The notes below the pieces were generated by a model that had not been told where the DNA came from, searched no databases, and was given only the letters and a program-made list of their open reading frames with translations. The translations under genes and the position numbers were made by a program. DNA of 64,000 nt. Origin: Platycnemis pennipes. Its lineage: Eukaryota; Arthropoda; Insecta; Odonata; Platycnemididae. The DNA is taken from the NCBI GenBank assembly GCA_933228895.1, contig OW121853.1, positions 74,136,645 to 74,200,644 on the forward strand. The letters run 5' to 3'. Shown piece after piece: positions 32,356 to 44,275 of this stretch. Within the stretch, counting starts at the first letter, position 1. Each line of letters starts with the position of its first letter.

Positions 32356-33052
32356 GCTCCTCTTTCCCAATTAGTTTTTCCGCGTCTCATCACTGTTCGA
32401 GAATCCTTCCGCTCCGGTCCCATGAACGACCAACAACTCAAAGAATCGGTCGCGTGCAATCGTCTCCCCTATCTTTGATCCAGAGTGTGATTGCTTTTTC
32501 TTTCTTTCGGAACCGATCATTATCGGGAACGAGTCACGGAATACCCTTGCCCAGAAAGGCTATTGATTTGTGCAGTCATTAGAATCGAAATCACTACTTA
32601 CTGCCCTCTAAAGGCCATAAAAGGTACTCCTCTTCAATACATGCATTAAGGCGGTGAGATTTAAGATACCCTCTCCGACAATCTTGACCGGAGATAAAAT
32701 GTATACAGAGATGCATGATTATTGGATAATATCAAGAGCTTGAAAATTGGTTCGGCCATATGCAGTCGAATGAAAAATGAAGTCAAATTTAGAAGCTTTA
32801 CACGTTTTTATGGGCCGAAAATATACTTCTAATCTGGTTTATGTCAGGCAAGAAAAAAAATCTAAATCTACATCACACCATCAAAGCCTTAAAGAGGTTC
32901 CACCGTGACTCCGCGATTCAAACTCAAACGTAAAAGAGCTATGTTATTTAATGAATAAATACCGATCCAGAAAAACACCTATATGGAAAATCATAATGGG
33001 TGATAACGCATACACAATAATTCTAAGAGTATGGTATTATATAGCGTGTTGT

Positions 33053-33157
33053 AGTTGCATTCTATTTTTTTACAAGCTCTTCTAACTCATTTTGACTTCG
33101 GAGCATGACTGACGAGTTGCTGCCACGTTTAATTTACAACCTGAGAATTCATGCTCA
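33053..33157. repeat. 105-bp direct repeat, second copy
   Basis: The same segment as 32134-32238, with one or two extra T in the T run and CCTGAGAATTCATGCTC at its end. Confidence 0.88.
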
Positions 33158-34195
33158 ATCCCGCTAATACGTATTCTAAAAAAGGTTAAATACATTCTTA
33201 CTTAGTTTTAAACTGTTCCCTTTCAAACACAGCTCTTTGTTTTGAGTTTTATCAATATTCATATTTTTGATAATTGTTTGGCAACAATGACGCTGCTACC
33301 ATTTGGATGTATTGGTAGTAATTACACCATGTCAATAACCAATGAAATATTTAAATTACATAAAAATATAAGAAGGATCTTGGTAGGTATATTCCTAAAT
33401 TACGTTAGTAAATAGGCTTGTAAGCAAGTTCTGTCACAAGTACCGTTGCCAATGATAACATACTGAAGCGCCACTTTCATGTAACTAACACTTTTCTGTT
33501 TTTTTTTCGAGCAAACATTTATTAATATTAATTAAACGAACGTGGTAAGGCGAGCACTTTTTTACAATGCTAAATTATAAATAAAATTGCGCATCTTATA
33601 TTAGTGTTTCGTCAAAACGATATTTCTCATTCCATTATTAATCTGCAAATTTTACTGCAAGAGCCATGTTCTGCCGTATAACCACGTATAAAATAGCTGA
33701 TTTTCAACGTCTTTTTTCTTCAAATATATGATGAAAAGGCCTCATTATTTTATTGCCAATTGACAGAAGGGCCAAAAAATGATGTATCCTGAAATGTTCA
33801 CAAATATATCTACTTCATAATTCGGTGGAACCTCCTTGATGGCTTACTTCACTCTCTTAAACTTAATAACTCTCGGCAAATTATTCGTAAACATTAGCAA
33901 CAATAAAAGCCAAGAACAAATAAATATTTACTTAGATACAGCACGATCCAAACAAGTAGGGCAATCATCCAGTGTTCACAACAATAGTATAGCGGCTCTA
34001 TCTATCCCGCAACCCGCCTAATTCGCTTACAATGTAAATGTGATCTGTGACCTTTTACGTCCACTCGTCCGTCACGCCGAGAAAGGAATATTCTAATGCC
34101 TATTTACCGGCGTTCATTTCTCGTATCTGCGTGATCCAGTCGGCAGGTGAGCGGGGTCTTCATAATTCTCTCGACTGCCGAAATCTATCCCATCA
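33158..34195. other. Unassigned AT-rich stretch
   Basis: No coding or repeat signal recognised. Confidence 0.4.
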
Positions 34196-34204
34196 TTTCT
34201 AAGA

Positions 34205-34370
34205 GTGATCGGAATTGTGTGATGGCTAAAGCACCCGCCTCCTATCCTGAGGGCCTGGGTTCTATTACCCGATAAGTGTCAAGATTTTTCGGAGAAAACC
34301 CTAATCGAACTCTACATTCGACCACTCTTTGTGCAGTACTCCCTTTGTTGGATCGAATCGAAGGGGCATA
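34205..34370 (+). repeat. Divergent SINE-A-like copy
   Basis: GTGTGATGGCTAAAGCACCCG (A-box-like), GGCCTGGGTTCTATTACCCG (B-box-like) and CAGTACTCCCTTTGTTGGATC follow the SINE order but are strongly changed. Confidence 0.5.
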
Positions 34371-34654
34371 AACATAGGGCAAAAGAATAAGTAGGTAGCA
34401 TATCTGAAAAAAAACTCTTGAATCTATCAGCGCAGAGCGACTGAGCCCTTGTATATATTACACCTCCACATCTACTAAGTCACCTTGCAAGTTACTTCGG
34501 CGGCGCGAATCTGTAAGCTTTGGCGATATTGAAGTGTGCCAAAATTCGTGCATTAACTTTTAACTTATTTCTTCGTAATTTTTAATCTTACATAAATTGT
34601 TCCTACTGCAGGCATTGTTAATACAATTATATTTCGTAGAACGTAGACGGCATG

Positions 34655-34740
34655 ATAACCCAGTGTGTAGAACGTTCAATTGCTGACTGGAGGTTCCAGA
34701 CTCAAATCCAGATGGTCTTTGGACATGTCCAGCTATAACC
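34655..34740 (+). repeat. tRNA-like SINE head
   Basis: GATAACCCAGTGTGTAGAACG, then GGAGGTTCCAGACTCAAATCC. The B-box is shifted by an insertion. The region 34740-36670 beyond it holds no recognised gene, apart from GTGTATGGCAGGAAT short repeats near 35010. Confidence 0.35.
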
Positions 34741-36674
34741 AAATAGTATGATTTCCTGGGTATCCCATATCTTTATAGAAAACTATAAGTTCTGCAGGGA
34801 AAGGAGACCATACCCTTTTTTACCACATACCCGTGATTTTATAATTTGGCACCCTGAATTACTTGGGTCTAGGTTTTATTGGCTACGTTCTTGAAGGTAC
34901 CTTCAGAAGGTACAGTTTGGCTTAGAAAATAAACTTTATGAACATTTATGAACAAGTACGGTGATTATGCACTCCATACCATGCAATCTTGATGTGCTTG
35001 GCAGGAATGTGTATGGCAGGAATGTGTATGGCAGGCACTTATATCTGCGTTGTACAGATGCCCACCATGCAAATGTGGACGTACATGATACACTTTCTAA
35101 TGGTGGCGCATATGGAATAGGGTAGGTACACATTAATGTTTATTACAGGAGTGCGTCTCACTCTTTCCAAACCCTACTCCGGTATTACACACGAATAAAT
35201 AAAGCACACGGTGCTCCTGATCCGGAAAATGACTCGGTAGACAACACCCAGATTTTTTCCCGGCCCAGAAAACTTCAGATGCAGCCGTCTCTCGAGCTCA
35301 AACTGGAATCTGCCAGTGTGTTTTTGTTTGCAACCATCTCATGGACCTCCCTCCCACGGCCGTAAATTTTCAAAGGCGGAAAGACGGTCCAAAAGAAAGC
35401 CGACATAGAAGCGAGATGCTTTGAGCGATCCGAATTTTATTCCAGTAATTACTCCGACGGAAGTACAACGTTGGGATGATGGCAATAAACATCTACTCCG
35501 ACATGTAAAAGAAAGCGAGATCTACGCCTGTCGAGGACTGCAATTCGGGGATTTGGAGGAATGCGGCAAATGTTATATTGCAAATAAATGATGCAAACAA
35601 AGATGTCTTATTTGTTAGGCCTCGGTTTATTCGCCAAGAGAAGGCCATGGAAATACAAACGTTCATATTATAGTAAATCGTCGACTAACGACCTCGTTTG
35701 GTTCCGACACTTCGGTTGGAAGTAGATTTGGACGTCGGTCGAATAATATTCATGATTTTTTTGGCAGTTTTGGATATAAATTCACCATCTTGTTCCAATA
35801 TTGTAGGTATTAAAAACATTTTCAAAGTATGCGTACCAATATCGGAATAAAAAATAGTAACCATTTCGAATATTGGTTTTTTGCCTACTTTTGCAGGGCC
35901 TTATCTTCTACACTCGTGGAGGAGATCTGTACATACATCGAAGTCCTAAGAAAAAGGTAAGATAAACCTTATTACGGCTCTGAATTGGTTTCGCTCCTCT
36001 ACATACCGAGAATTCATGATATTCCTTTAAGATTACGATTCTTACGACATTATTTGTGCATCTTTAGCCCTATTTATCCCACTTTTGGCACAACCAAATG
36101 AAATAAAAATGATATGGTCGCGGTCTTCACTCCACATGAGGATTTTGTGAACTATCAATACCACTAATAACTCTCTCTCTCTCTCGTATTACGCTTCTTA
36201 CCTTCCGTGTTTCCTCCCACGTCCCCCCGCCTGGGCGGCTCATTCTGGACCAAGGATTGAGGACTTCCAGAGGAGCGGAAACAAAACAGTTGAGTCGCAA
36301 ACCGCGCGTGCCGAGGCTCGCTTTTCCGAACAATCTCCCTCCTTCACCAACCTCGTCTTTTATCCTCGACTCCATCCCAAAGCCCTAGAACCCTGATTCA
36401 CCCATCTCAGTCAGCTTTGGCGTGCTTATAATCCTATCTCCCCTGCTTGGCTTAGGGCGAGAACAAACAAATACGCAAGAGGGAGGGAGAGAGAAACGGA
36501 TGAATTGGGAAGGATTTGACTGGCTCGCCGCGACCACCCGGGACGCCGAGAACGAGACTGAAACAGGGAGACGGAAAGGGAGGAGGAAACAAAAACAATG
36601 GGCGACGATAATAAATTGTTTTCGCCGCTGTTGTCAGGGAGAGCGACCGACAGCTGAGGTCGTCCGCGCCATTT

Positions 36675-36772
36675 TGGAGTAGGTGGGTGGTTCGGTATCT
36701 GTTGGGATATTTTTACGGAACGGAGGGAGGGTGGAGAGAAACCCGGTGTCGATGTTAGCCTTCTGAAAAGGT
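36675..36772 (-). repeat. SINE-A 3' fragment
   Basis: TTTTGGAGTAGGTGGGTGGTT, then GAGAGAAACCCGGTGTCGATG and TTAGCCTTCTGAAAAGG correspond to the SINE body in reverse. Confidence 0.7.
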
Positions 36773-36964
36773 AATATTATAGGCTGGACAATGAATCCAA
36801 ATTGTCATAAGAAACCAGGGATTTATAATTTAAAAAAATTGGAAAATGTGACTATAAGACTACATGGAGGTTTTATTAAATTAAAGGAATTTGAAATAGC
36901 CACGAAACACCAAAATTGAGTGCACCACCACTATGCAAAGTAACAGAATATCCTAAAAGAAAAA

Positions 36965-37035
36965 ATACTTCACCTTGACCGGGATTCGAACCCGACATCA
37001 CCGAATCCACACCAGGTGTTTAGCAAGGCCATCGT
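36965..37035 (-). repeat. tRNA-like SINE head
   Basis: TTGACCGGGATTCGAACCCG is an excellent reverse B-box, and CACCAGGTGTTTAGCAAGGCC sits where the A-box region would be. Confidence 0.5.
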
Positions 37036-37659
37036 ACGAATGGTTAAAGTTAACTTTAACCTCGTGGAGGTAAAGTAAACACTAAGGTGCTACTGTTGAC
37101 GGATTCAAAGATTGTGAGTTAGCAATTTACGATTTAGCTCTGTGGAAATTCCAATCCAGATATAAATATTCACACGTTAGAATCCACCCATAGTGTAGTT
37201 GGTATATGGATCAAGAAATAGGTTTAATTTACGAATTAGGTAATATGTATGCAACTGACATCAGCTAGAAATTGGTGTGAAGGCTTCCGTAGAGCGTACT
37301 ACGCACAGCGTAGACAGTAATGGCTGCATATTTCGGGTTCCACCGCGTCGTTGTTACTTTAGGTACAACAGCATCGCCTGCATTACAGCGGGAGTCCTCG
37401 ACCTGAAGACACCTAATGTATGTACTATGGGGGTAAAAAGAATTCCCAACAAACGGAGCGCCGCCACTATCGCTCTGACAGGTCGAAGAATGCGGAGGAA
37501 AGTTCGGCGAGAACGATATAGTTGAATAGGGCGTTTGAAATGCATAAAAGGAATAATATACATACTTTCTGAACGCCAGCGCAATTAAAGCTCGGGGCAG
37601 GCAAGCTACCAGTATTCCATCAAATACTCGGGCCATGAGTCCATCACCTTGCCGTGTTT

Positions 37660-38040
37660 GAACTTCCCTCGTGGTGGCGGAGACCCAAGAACAATCTTAG
37701 GATTGTTAACTAATAATAATAACAAAGGTTTTAGTAATTGAATGGAATTCGGAATCATGAAAAGAAAAATACGTGGTGCCGTGAGGTCCTCCTTGAGGCG
37801 GTATAGAGGAATAATAGGCATACAATGGTTAAATGAATAAATCCTAAGAAGAGTGTGAGAAAAGAGAAGTCTGCTGGAAACTTTAAAGAGAAGACAAGAC
37901 AACTCAATCCACGACTAGATGGTCGGATGAAGATAACCGTCGAGAAACAGGTGAATGGGAAGTATGTCAAAGGAATGGCTCGTATGCGATATATGGAGAG
38001 CAAGTGGTGAAAGGTGTGAAAAAGAAAGAGTGCTGACTTG
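37660..38040. mobile_element. RTE/other-clade LINE remnants
   Basis: CAATCTTAGGATTGTTAACTA followed by TAA-type repeats (37692-37725) equals the tail after 11884. Downstream, GAGAAAAGAGAAGTCTGCTGG and AAACTTTAAAGAGAAG parallel 11640-11680. TCGTATGCGATATATGGAG parallels the RMRYME-coding part. All frames are broken. Confidence 0.6.
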
Positions 38041-38867
38041 TGATAATGATCAAAATCAATTGCTCAGAAGCAATGTGCGCGTGAAAAACGTTGAATTAGA
38101 GCATTCAATCCTGATTTTGGACTACTACAAATAGGTAAGAATACATAAGTTCAGTCAATCCTGACTTCGGAATACTACAGCTACTACCACTACTTCGGAT
38201 AAGAATATATGTGTTCAGTAATTATTTCACGATCCCCACCAAGATTTAAGTATGCACGATTTATATTTATCCTTTAAAAACCTCGCACCTCATATCATTA
38301 TGGCTCTCATTTGGTAACGTACAATTCAACAAAAATGTGAACAAGTTGCTTTGACGACCGTTGTTTTCCGTCTCTCTCGCCACGGTGAAAAAAAAGACTT
38401 GAATTGAATTAACAAGCAGGGATATAAAGATATTCTCGAAATCCATGGGTAGTCATCAAAGCGAGGTAGCTTGATGGTGAATTTATGACTGGATATGGTC
38501 TCATTTCCTCGTCGGTTTCATGACCCTGCCACCAGATGCTAGTTGACTTTTATTCGACTTGACGTTCTCCTTGTGAATTTCAGACGCAAACGAGGATATC
38601 GACGCTACGACGTTGTTTTGAAGGGAAATTACGACGCATCCTTAAAGGACTTACATCCCATGGTTTCACTTTTATTTTTCCGTGTGAGGACTCGACAAGT
38701 CGGAAGGAGAAGAAAAAAAACAGACGCAAGACTTGGCAGGCACTCAACTCGGTAAGTTATGTACCCGGGGTAAGGTGATAATTTGGCTTCAAAATTCTAA
38801 TTGGCAGAACTGAGAGATTCATTGCACCGAACGAGTTCAAAAAGATATTTTGTGCCGTGAGAGAACA

Positions 38868-38965
38868 AACATACATCTACTGACAACCGTGCAAGCCAAT
38901 TTGATGGTAAGTGCCTGGGCTGAGTTTTCACCAGGTATGCACCAAACATAGAAAAATGCTGAGTT
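38868..38965 (-). mobile_element. Divergent LINE 3' tail
   Basis: ACATACATCTACTGACAACCG, GCAAGCCAATTTGATGG and TTTTCACCAGGTATGCACC preserve the tail layout. Confidence 0.55.
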
Positions 38966-39119
38966 TTTGTGCGTACCTCCTGAGAAGGAACACTGTTTTT
39001 TCCACTATATTTATTAAGCACTACCTCTTCCGACTTCTTTAGACACCTGGAATGGCCTTCACCTGAAGTTATTACCAGTATGAACCTGTGGACATAAATC
39101 AAGAACCCCTGCATATTAT

Positions 39120-39735
39120 GATAGGTTTGATCAGATTAACAAGATTAGAGAGGTATATTGACGCACCGATAGATTTAAAATGTCATTTTCCCGCGTACCA
39201 TAAGAGAGCACGATAGGCAGCATAGCAAAGGGATAGGTAGGTGAAATATAGTCAGAGTAGTCTGTAGTGCATGATGCAAGCACGTAGCCAGGGGGGGGGG
39301 CTTCTGGTGCTTCAGCCCCCCCGAAATGTTTTCCCAATAATTCTGTTGTTCTGATTTTAGCAACGAACTTTACCAGTGAGAAGAGATAAATATGGGCACT
39401 GTAAAAGTAAATACCAAGCACTGAAAATTAATGGAAGAGATTTGTGACATGTCGGCACGGAATGGGCAAGGCTGCTTTGTTTCAAGTTACGCAAGACTTA
39501 GCCCCCCCCCCCAAAATTTCTGGCTACGTGCCTGGCATGATGCATGTATTAACAACCAATAATCCCTTTATTACTATGTATATACTAACCATCTAGCTGT
39601 GTGTGGCTCTATTATCTTGCATGTCTCCATTTAGTAGCCTAGTCGCATGTCAATAGTAAATGTTTGGTGATCCCCCTGCCACACACCCCCGTGATGGTTC
39701 GGAGTGTATTACGGATATGTATATGTGTATCAAAT
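39120..39735 (+). mobile_element. LINE 3' end (C-terminus plus 3' UTR), split by a hAT MITE
   Basis: AGGTTTGATCAGATTAACAAG, then ATTAGAGAGGTATATTGACGC, corresponds to the DQIGKIREIDC-coding end at 40475-40510. The 3' UTR follows, with GGCAGCATAGCAAAGGGATAGG. The element is interrupted at 39277-39534 and resumes with CATGATGCATGTATTAACAAC, ending near the CCCCTGCCACACACC tail at 39733. Confidence 0.88.
39277..39534. mobile_element. hAT-type MITE, TIR CAGGCACGTAGCCAG, TSD GCATGATG
   Basis: A 258-bp element with ends CAAGCACGTAGCCAG and CTGGCTACGTGCCTG. Perfect 8-bp repeats GCATGATG lie at 39269-39276 and 39535-39542. Removing one repeat and the insert restores a continuous LINE 3' UTR (compare 40610-40625). 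G and C homopolymers lie just inside the ends. It is a shorter relative of 15590-15948. Confidence 0.95.
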
Positions 39736-39879
39736 AAACCCTGCATAAAAACGAAGTGATGCTTTCAAAACAGTAACTTCTCTTTCTACTCACGCAGTCG
39801 TTAGGCAATTGTTCTTTTGTTGAGAATTAATCAATCCCCGCGATCTTCATATCGCACCATCCCAAACACACATCAGCAG

Positions 39880-40185
39880 CGTACCCAAGACGCCTCATCG
39901 TCTCCCTATCTTCCTTCCTCGGGAAACCCCTTCATTTATCATTCGTCTCTCCTACCTCCTCCTTCCTCCCCTCGGAAGTAGGTATTTGTCGCTTTTGTCT
40001 TTCGTCCCGCCTCTCGGCATCCGTCGCCCCGCTTAGACGCTTCAGAAAACGACCCGAGACGTAAAGGATCAGTCCTCTCTCTTTCTTCCTCCGGTAGACA
40101 CCAAGACCATGCGACCAGACCACCGGGAAAAAATCCCCCGACAATCCATCCTGTGTTACGATGTGCTGGAGAGGAACATTGAAAC
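39880..40185. other. GC-rich flank of a truncated LINE
   Basis: Pyrimidine-rich, with open frames on the minus strand (39932-40193) that have no recognisable domain. It ends where the LINE sequence starts. Confidence 0.35.
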
Positions 40186-40186
40186 T

Positions 40187-40549
40187 TTTTCACTAGTTAG
40201 GCCACACCTTGAGTATGCAGCCAGTGTATGGGATCCTAATGAATTAGGGTTGATCAGAGAACTAGACAGTGTGCAGCGTAGAGCAGCTAGGCTCGTTAAA
40301 AAGTGTTACGATAGGTTGAGTAGCGTTTCAGAATTAATAAAAGAATTAGGGTGGGAATCATTATCAGAGCGTAGGTTAAAGTACAGATTGAATCTATTAG
40401 AGAAATTTCAACCGGATAGCTTTACTGAAGATGTTAGGCACATATTAAAAACACCAGCGTATTATGCTAGATTCGATCAGATAGGTAAGATTAGAGAGAT
40501 AGATTGTCGTACTGATAGATTGAAAATGGCATTTTCCCCTGTACTATAA
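40187..40549 (+). pseudogene. LINE reverse-transcriptase C-terminus (CR1/L2/Jockey-type)
   Basis: The frame encodes SLVRPHLEYAASVWDP, then LDSVQRRAARLVKKCY, LGWESLSERRLKYRLNLLEKF and a terminal KMAFSPVL. This is the classic C-terminal domain downstream of the RT fingers and palm in CR1-, L2- and Jockey-like ORF2 proteins. The open frame extends back to 40109, but those residues do not fit the family, so the 5' truncation point is near 40187. The 3' UTR and tail continue to 40777. This is the best-preserved C-terminus in the window. Confidence 0.88.
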
Positions 40550-40777
40550 CAGAACAGAATAGGCAGCATAGCAAAGGGATAGGCAGGGGAAATATTTTAG
40601 AGTATTCTGTAGTGCATGATGCATGCATTAACCCCTTAAATACTATAGATACTAACAATCCAGTTGCATGAGACAATATAGTTGCTTGTTTGCATGTTAG
40701 TAGTGCATGCTTGGTGATCTTCACCCCCTGCCACACACCATCGCGGTGGCTTGCAGGGTATCGTGTAGATGTAGATG
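40550..40777 (+). mobile_element. LINE 3' UTR and terminal tail
   Basis: From the stop codon through GGCAGCATAGCAAAGGGATAGG and CTGCCACACACCATCGCGG to TGGCTTGCAGGGTATCGTG and the TAGATG repeats at the end. It serves as the reference for the many tail fragments in this window. Confidence 0.9.
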
Positions 40778-40884
40778 AAAAATTCGAACGGTTAAATAGC
40801 GAACTGCATTCGAGCAGTACTCATTAATAGTAGTCAAGCGCACGACAAATGAAGTTATTTGCGTCATTTTTTCTCGATATATGG

Positions 40885-41145
40885 TAGGAATTTTTTTTGG
40901 GCATCGGAGGGAGGGGGGAGAGAAACCCGGCGTCGGCACTGGGTTGCTCTTAACGAAAGGCTCCAAGGGGTCAAACGGTTTAACTTCTCATCCGACGGAT
41001 AGAGCACTGAACTCGAGGTGCTTGCCAAACAGCACCCAAGTGGAGACCGGTATTATACCAATGAAAACTCTGTACAACTGTTGGAAATCGAACTCGGGCC
41101 CTTGGGATGGGGAGCCAGTACTCAAGTCACCACACCAATCCGTTT
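40885..41145 (-). repeat. SINE-A, near full length
   Basis: GAGAAACCCGGCGTCGGCACT, GAAAGGCTCCAAGGGGTC, TCATCCGACGGATAGAGCAC and TGGAAATCGAACTCGGGCCC (reverse B-box), then GGGAGCCAGTACTCAAGTC and ACCACACCAATCC, the head. All blocks occur in the order seen at 44935-45225. Confidence 0.85.
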
Positions 41146-41454
41146 CCTCGCATTTCAATTCCGGTCAAATGAATAATCTGTATACGCGACTAATTTCCCC
41201 ACATTCGAGTGCTCGCCAACTTCCGCAACATACCCCGTAGATATAAAATCATTACTCGGGTTCCCAAATGCCCCTAACACTTGAGAAAAAAACAGCTCGA
41301 TAGGTGTACGATCCCATCAGACATCCCTGTTGCATTACATACAGCCGAAACTTGGACTTTAAGGAAAGAGAATGAAAAGAGACCGGCGGCTTTCGAAATA
41401 ATTGTGCGGAGATGGAGTCCAGCGGGTTGAAGGGAAGATTAGATAGGGAGTTCT

Positions 41455-41675
41455 GGGTGTGTGTGTTTGAAAACGTCGGGATTATCTCGAATAGGTAACC
41501 AGGGAGTCACGAGGTATAAACACAAATGGTTCGCAAATTTGGTGTGTTAAACCGCTGATTGCAGCCTCATTCATTGTTTACACATGTGTTTTATCTCATC
41601 TGGGGACTCTATAGTCGAGATAGATGAGAAAAACTCAAGTGAAAACAATTAATTATATTGTAACGAGCGAGTCAG
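41455..41675. mobile_element. MITE, GTTTGAAACCGTCGGGATT family, truncated copy
   Basis: GTTTGAAAACGTCGGGATTAT to ATATTGTAACGAGCGAGTCAG matches the left part of the element at 43567-44275. The right inverted repeat is missing: at about 41675 the sequence passes into LINE endonuclease coding sequence. Confidence 0.8.
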
Positions 41676-43055
41676 ATATTTTTATTACCAAATCAGTCGA
41701 AAAATAATCAACACCGACAGAATTTGACTTGGAGCAACGGAGAAACCGACACATAACCTCGGGTGTTATATATTTAAAATAGAAGCCATCATTGCTTACA
41801 GGTGTGAGAGAGTCGACAGAGGAGATATCACACAGTAGAATCAGGCTATTAGATAAGGAGCCATTGACAAAGTAATCATTAAATTGGTCTAATGAGAATT
41901 CGTAAGTCGGTATATTTTCTGTTTTCCGTAGGAGGCCAAGTTGCCGAAGTTCTCGCCAAGCATCTCTGGCATTGTTATGCCCAGAAAGAGCCTGGGAATA
42001 GTACTTAGATGCTAATATCAGAGTCTTGGCCTTATTTCTACAAGATATGTATTTCTGAAAAGCCGTGACGCACCTTGAGCGAACGAAGGCCCTTCGAAGT
42101 TTATTTCTTTCTGTAATAATTTTTCGAATGTCCTCAGTCAACCATGGCGCTGGAGGTCTTTTTAGCAGGCGTGTACATTTTGGTGCATGCGTGTTGATAC
42201 ATTGTGAAATATTAGAATTAAATGCTTCACACTTTTGATCAATTGAGCAGGAAGAAAAGACAACACTCCAATCCTTTGAGAGTAAATCTTCCTGATAGTT
42301 ACATGTATCAATTCCTCTAAAGTCGCGTAATACAGTGGACATAATAGATTGACGAGTAGAAACAAATTTATAAGTAATATGAATCAAATCATGCGCCGAT
42401 AGCAACGGCACAGGTTCCTGAGCATAGTCGGTAACCTTATCCCTATCATAGACAATACATAAATCGGTTAGGGTATGACTTCTTTCAGTATGGTGGGTGG
42501 ATTTAAAGGGTACTAACTGGAGATGATTTCTGTATATTAAATTATTTGCATGCGAGCTTTTGTAACAGGAGCGGTACATATCAACATTAAAATCACCAAT
42601 AAAAACATTTTTATAAGTAGGGAGATATCTTATGAATGCATATTCAAATTCAGTAAACAAACCACAATTTGGCGGACGATAAATCATACATAGCAAATTT
42701 TTCAGAATTACTTCCCAATACATCAACAATAATGAATTCTGGCATAGCAGAGTAGGGCGAAGGGGAAGAAAACAGAACATTTCCTTGTATACACTGATTG
42801 ATATACACTCCAACTCCGCCACCAGGTTTACCGATTCTATCATTCCTGATTAAATTACAGCCAGGCAATTTCACCATGATGTCAGGAATATCAAGCTTCA
42901 GCCATGTTTCCGATAGGCAGATAATGTGGTAATAATGAAGGGAGAAATGGTGGAAAAATTCATCAAAATGTCCTAGTAAAGATTGGCAATTTACATGGCA
43001 GATCCGCAAGGAACTAATGAGGACGAGGGTACGTGGAGGTAGTAAACAGGAGCCA
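41675..43055 (-). pseudogene. LINE ORF2: endonuclease domain and linker (frameshifted)
   Basis: Read on the minus strand, the apurinic-type endonuclease motifs appear in order: HVNCQSL, LSETWL, GGGVGVYI, YRPP, GDFNVD and TLTDLC, then LLSAHDLIH where SDH is usual. A linker of ~170 residues follows (with PAPWLTEDIRKII), ending at NSVGVDYFSTDLVIK, the start of the RT. One frameshift near 42710 separates the first ~100 residues (42710-43009) from the rest (41653-42720). The RT is absent. The domain nicks target DNA in active LINEs. This copy is dead. Confidence 0.9.
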
Positions 43056-43059
43056 CCCC

Positions 43060-43566
43060 CCTATTCTCACTTTTTAATATCCTCTTCAGACTGAATATGG
43101 AAGCGATCATCACCGAAGGCGGTAATATTTTTCCTTTGATCGAGCTGTGGAACTAACGTCATCCCCTAACCTCCCTCAAAAGCCCTACACTGAATAATAA
43201 ACCATCGCATTCTTCGGCGCAGAGGGCTTCACGCATGCCGAGTACCTTTTGTCTCTCTTCTCCTTAGACGCGTTTTTAGCGCCGGTCGTTATCCTCCCAC
43301 GCACCGCTGTGTGTGGCGCTTTGTTCGCGTGTCAATTGTTGGAGTTCCCTCCCCTTCATCCCCACCTCCTACCTTCACCCCCGGGTGGTTTTTGCCCCTC
43401 CCCTGCCCCTCCTCCTACCCACGTAAACATTCCACATTCCACCTGAATTCCCTCCTCTTCCCCGCCCCAAAAGCGAGGACAGACGATATGTTAGGACAAA
43501 TGAGTATATCAATGCGCACACATCTGATACTAATTCCAATGTTTTTCCGAGATCATCAACGACCAG
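43060..43566. other. Unassigned, partly pyrimidine-rich
   Basis: C/T-rich open frames at 43249-43446 and 43311-43577 encode proline-rich low-complexity peptides. No gene is recognised. Confidence 0.35.
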
Positions 43567-44275
43567 GGAGGTTGTGATTGAAACCGTCGCGATTATTGCG
43601 AATAGGTAACCAAGGAGTCACGTGGTATAAACAAGAATGGTTCGCAAATCTGGTGTGTTAAAACCGCTGATTGCAGCCTCATTCATTGTTTACACTTATG
43701 TTTTATCTCATCTGGGGGCTCCATAGTCGAGACATGAGAAAAACTCAAGTGAAAACAATTAATGATCATCTACATCTACATCTACACGATACCCTGCAAG
43801 CCACCGCGAGGGTGTGTGGCAGGGGGTGAAGATCACCAAGCATGCACTACTAACATGCAAGCAGGCAACTAAAGGGTCTCATGCAACTAGATTGTTAGTA
43901 TCTATAGTATTTGAGGGGTTAATACATGCATCATGCACTACAGAATACTCTAAAATATTTCCTCTACCTATCCCTTTCCTATGCTGCCTATTCTGTTCTC
44001 TTATAGTACGGGGGAAAAATGCCATTTTGAATCTATCTGTACGACAATCTATCTCTCTAATCTTATTTATCTGGTCGAATCTAGCATAATACGCTGGTGT
44101 TTTTAATATGTGCCTAACATCTTCAGTAAAGCTATCCGATTGAAATTTCTCTAATTAATGATATTGTAACGAGCGATTCAGACACGCTAAATTTGCAAAC
44201 TATTCGTGTTTGTTCCACGTGACTCCTTGGTTACCTGTTCGAGATAATCCCGACGGTTCCAAACACCCGGAAAAT
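43567..44275. mobile_element. MITE, GTTTGAAACCGTCGGGATT family, with nested LINE
   Basis: The left arm (ACCGTCGCGATTATTGCG, AATAGGTAACCAAGGAGTC, ACGTGGTATAAACAAG) and the right arm read inward (GGTTTGGAACCGTCGGGATT-like, then AACAGGTAACCAAGGAGTC) form a TIR of about 80 bp. Removing the LINE at 43767-44152 and one decamer leaves an element of ~310 bp. A related truncated copy lies at 41455-41675. Confidence 0.88.
43767..44152 (-). mobile_element. 5'-truncated LINE, TSD AATTAATGAT
   Basis: It starts with repeated CATCTA units and CACGATACCCTGCAAGCC and runs back through the 3' UTR into C-terminal coding sequence (to the region encoding LLEKF). AATTAATGAT flanks it at 43757-43766 and 44153-44162. 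This is a clean target-primed insertion with a 10-bp duplication. It is one of the least-decayed tails in the window, so probably young. Confidence 0.95.

Noticed and set aside
32134..33157. LTR retrotransposon
   Set aside because: Terminal repeats are only 105 bp, with no clear TG..CA ends, primer-binding site, polypurine tract or gag/pol coding.
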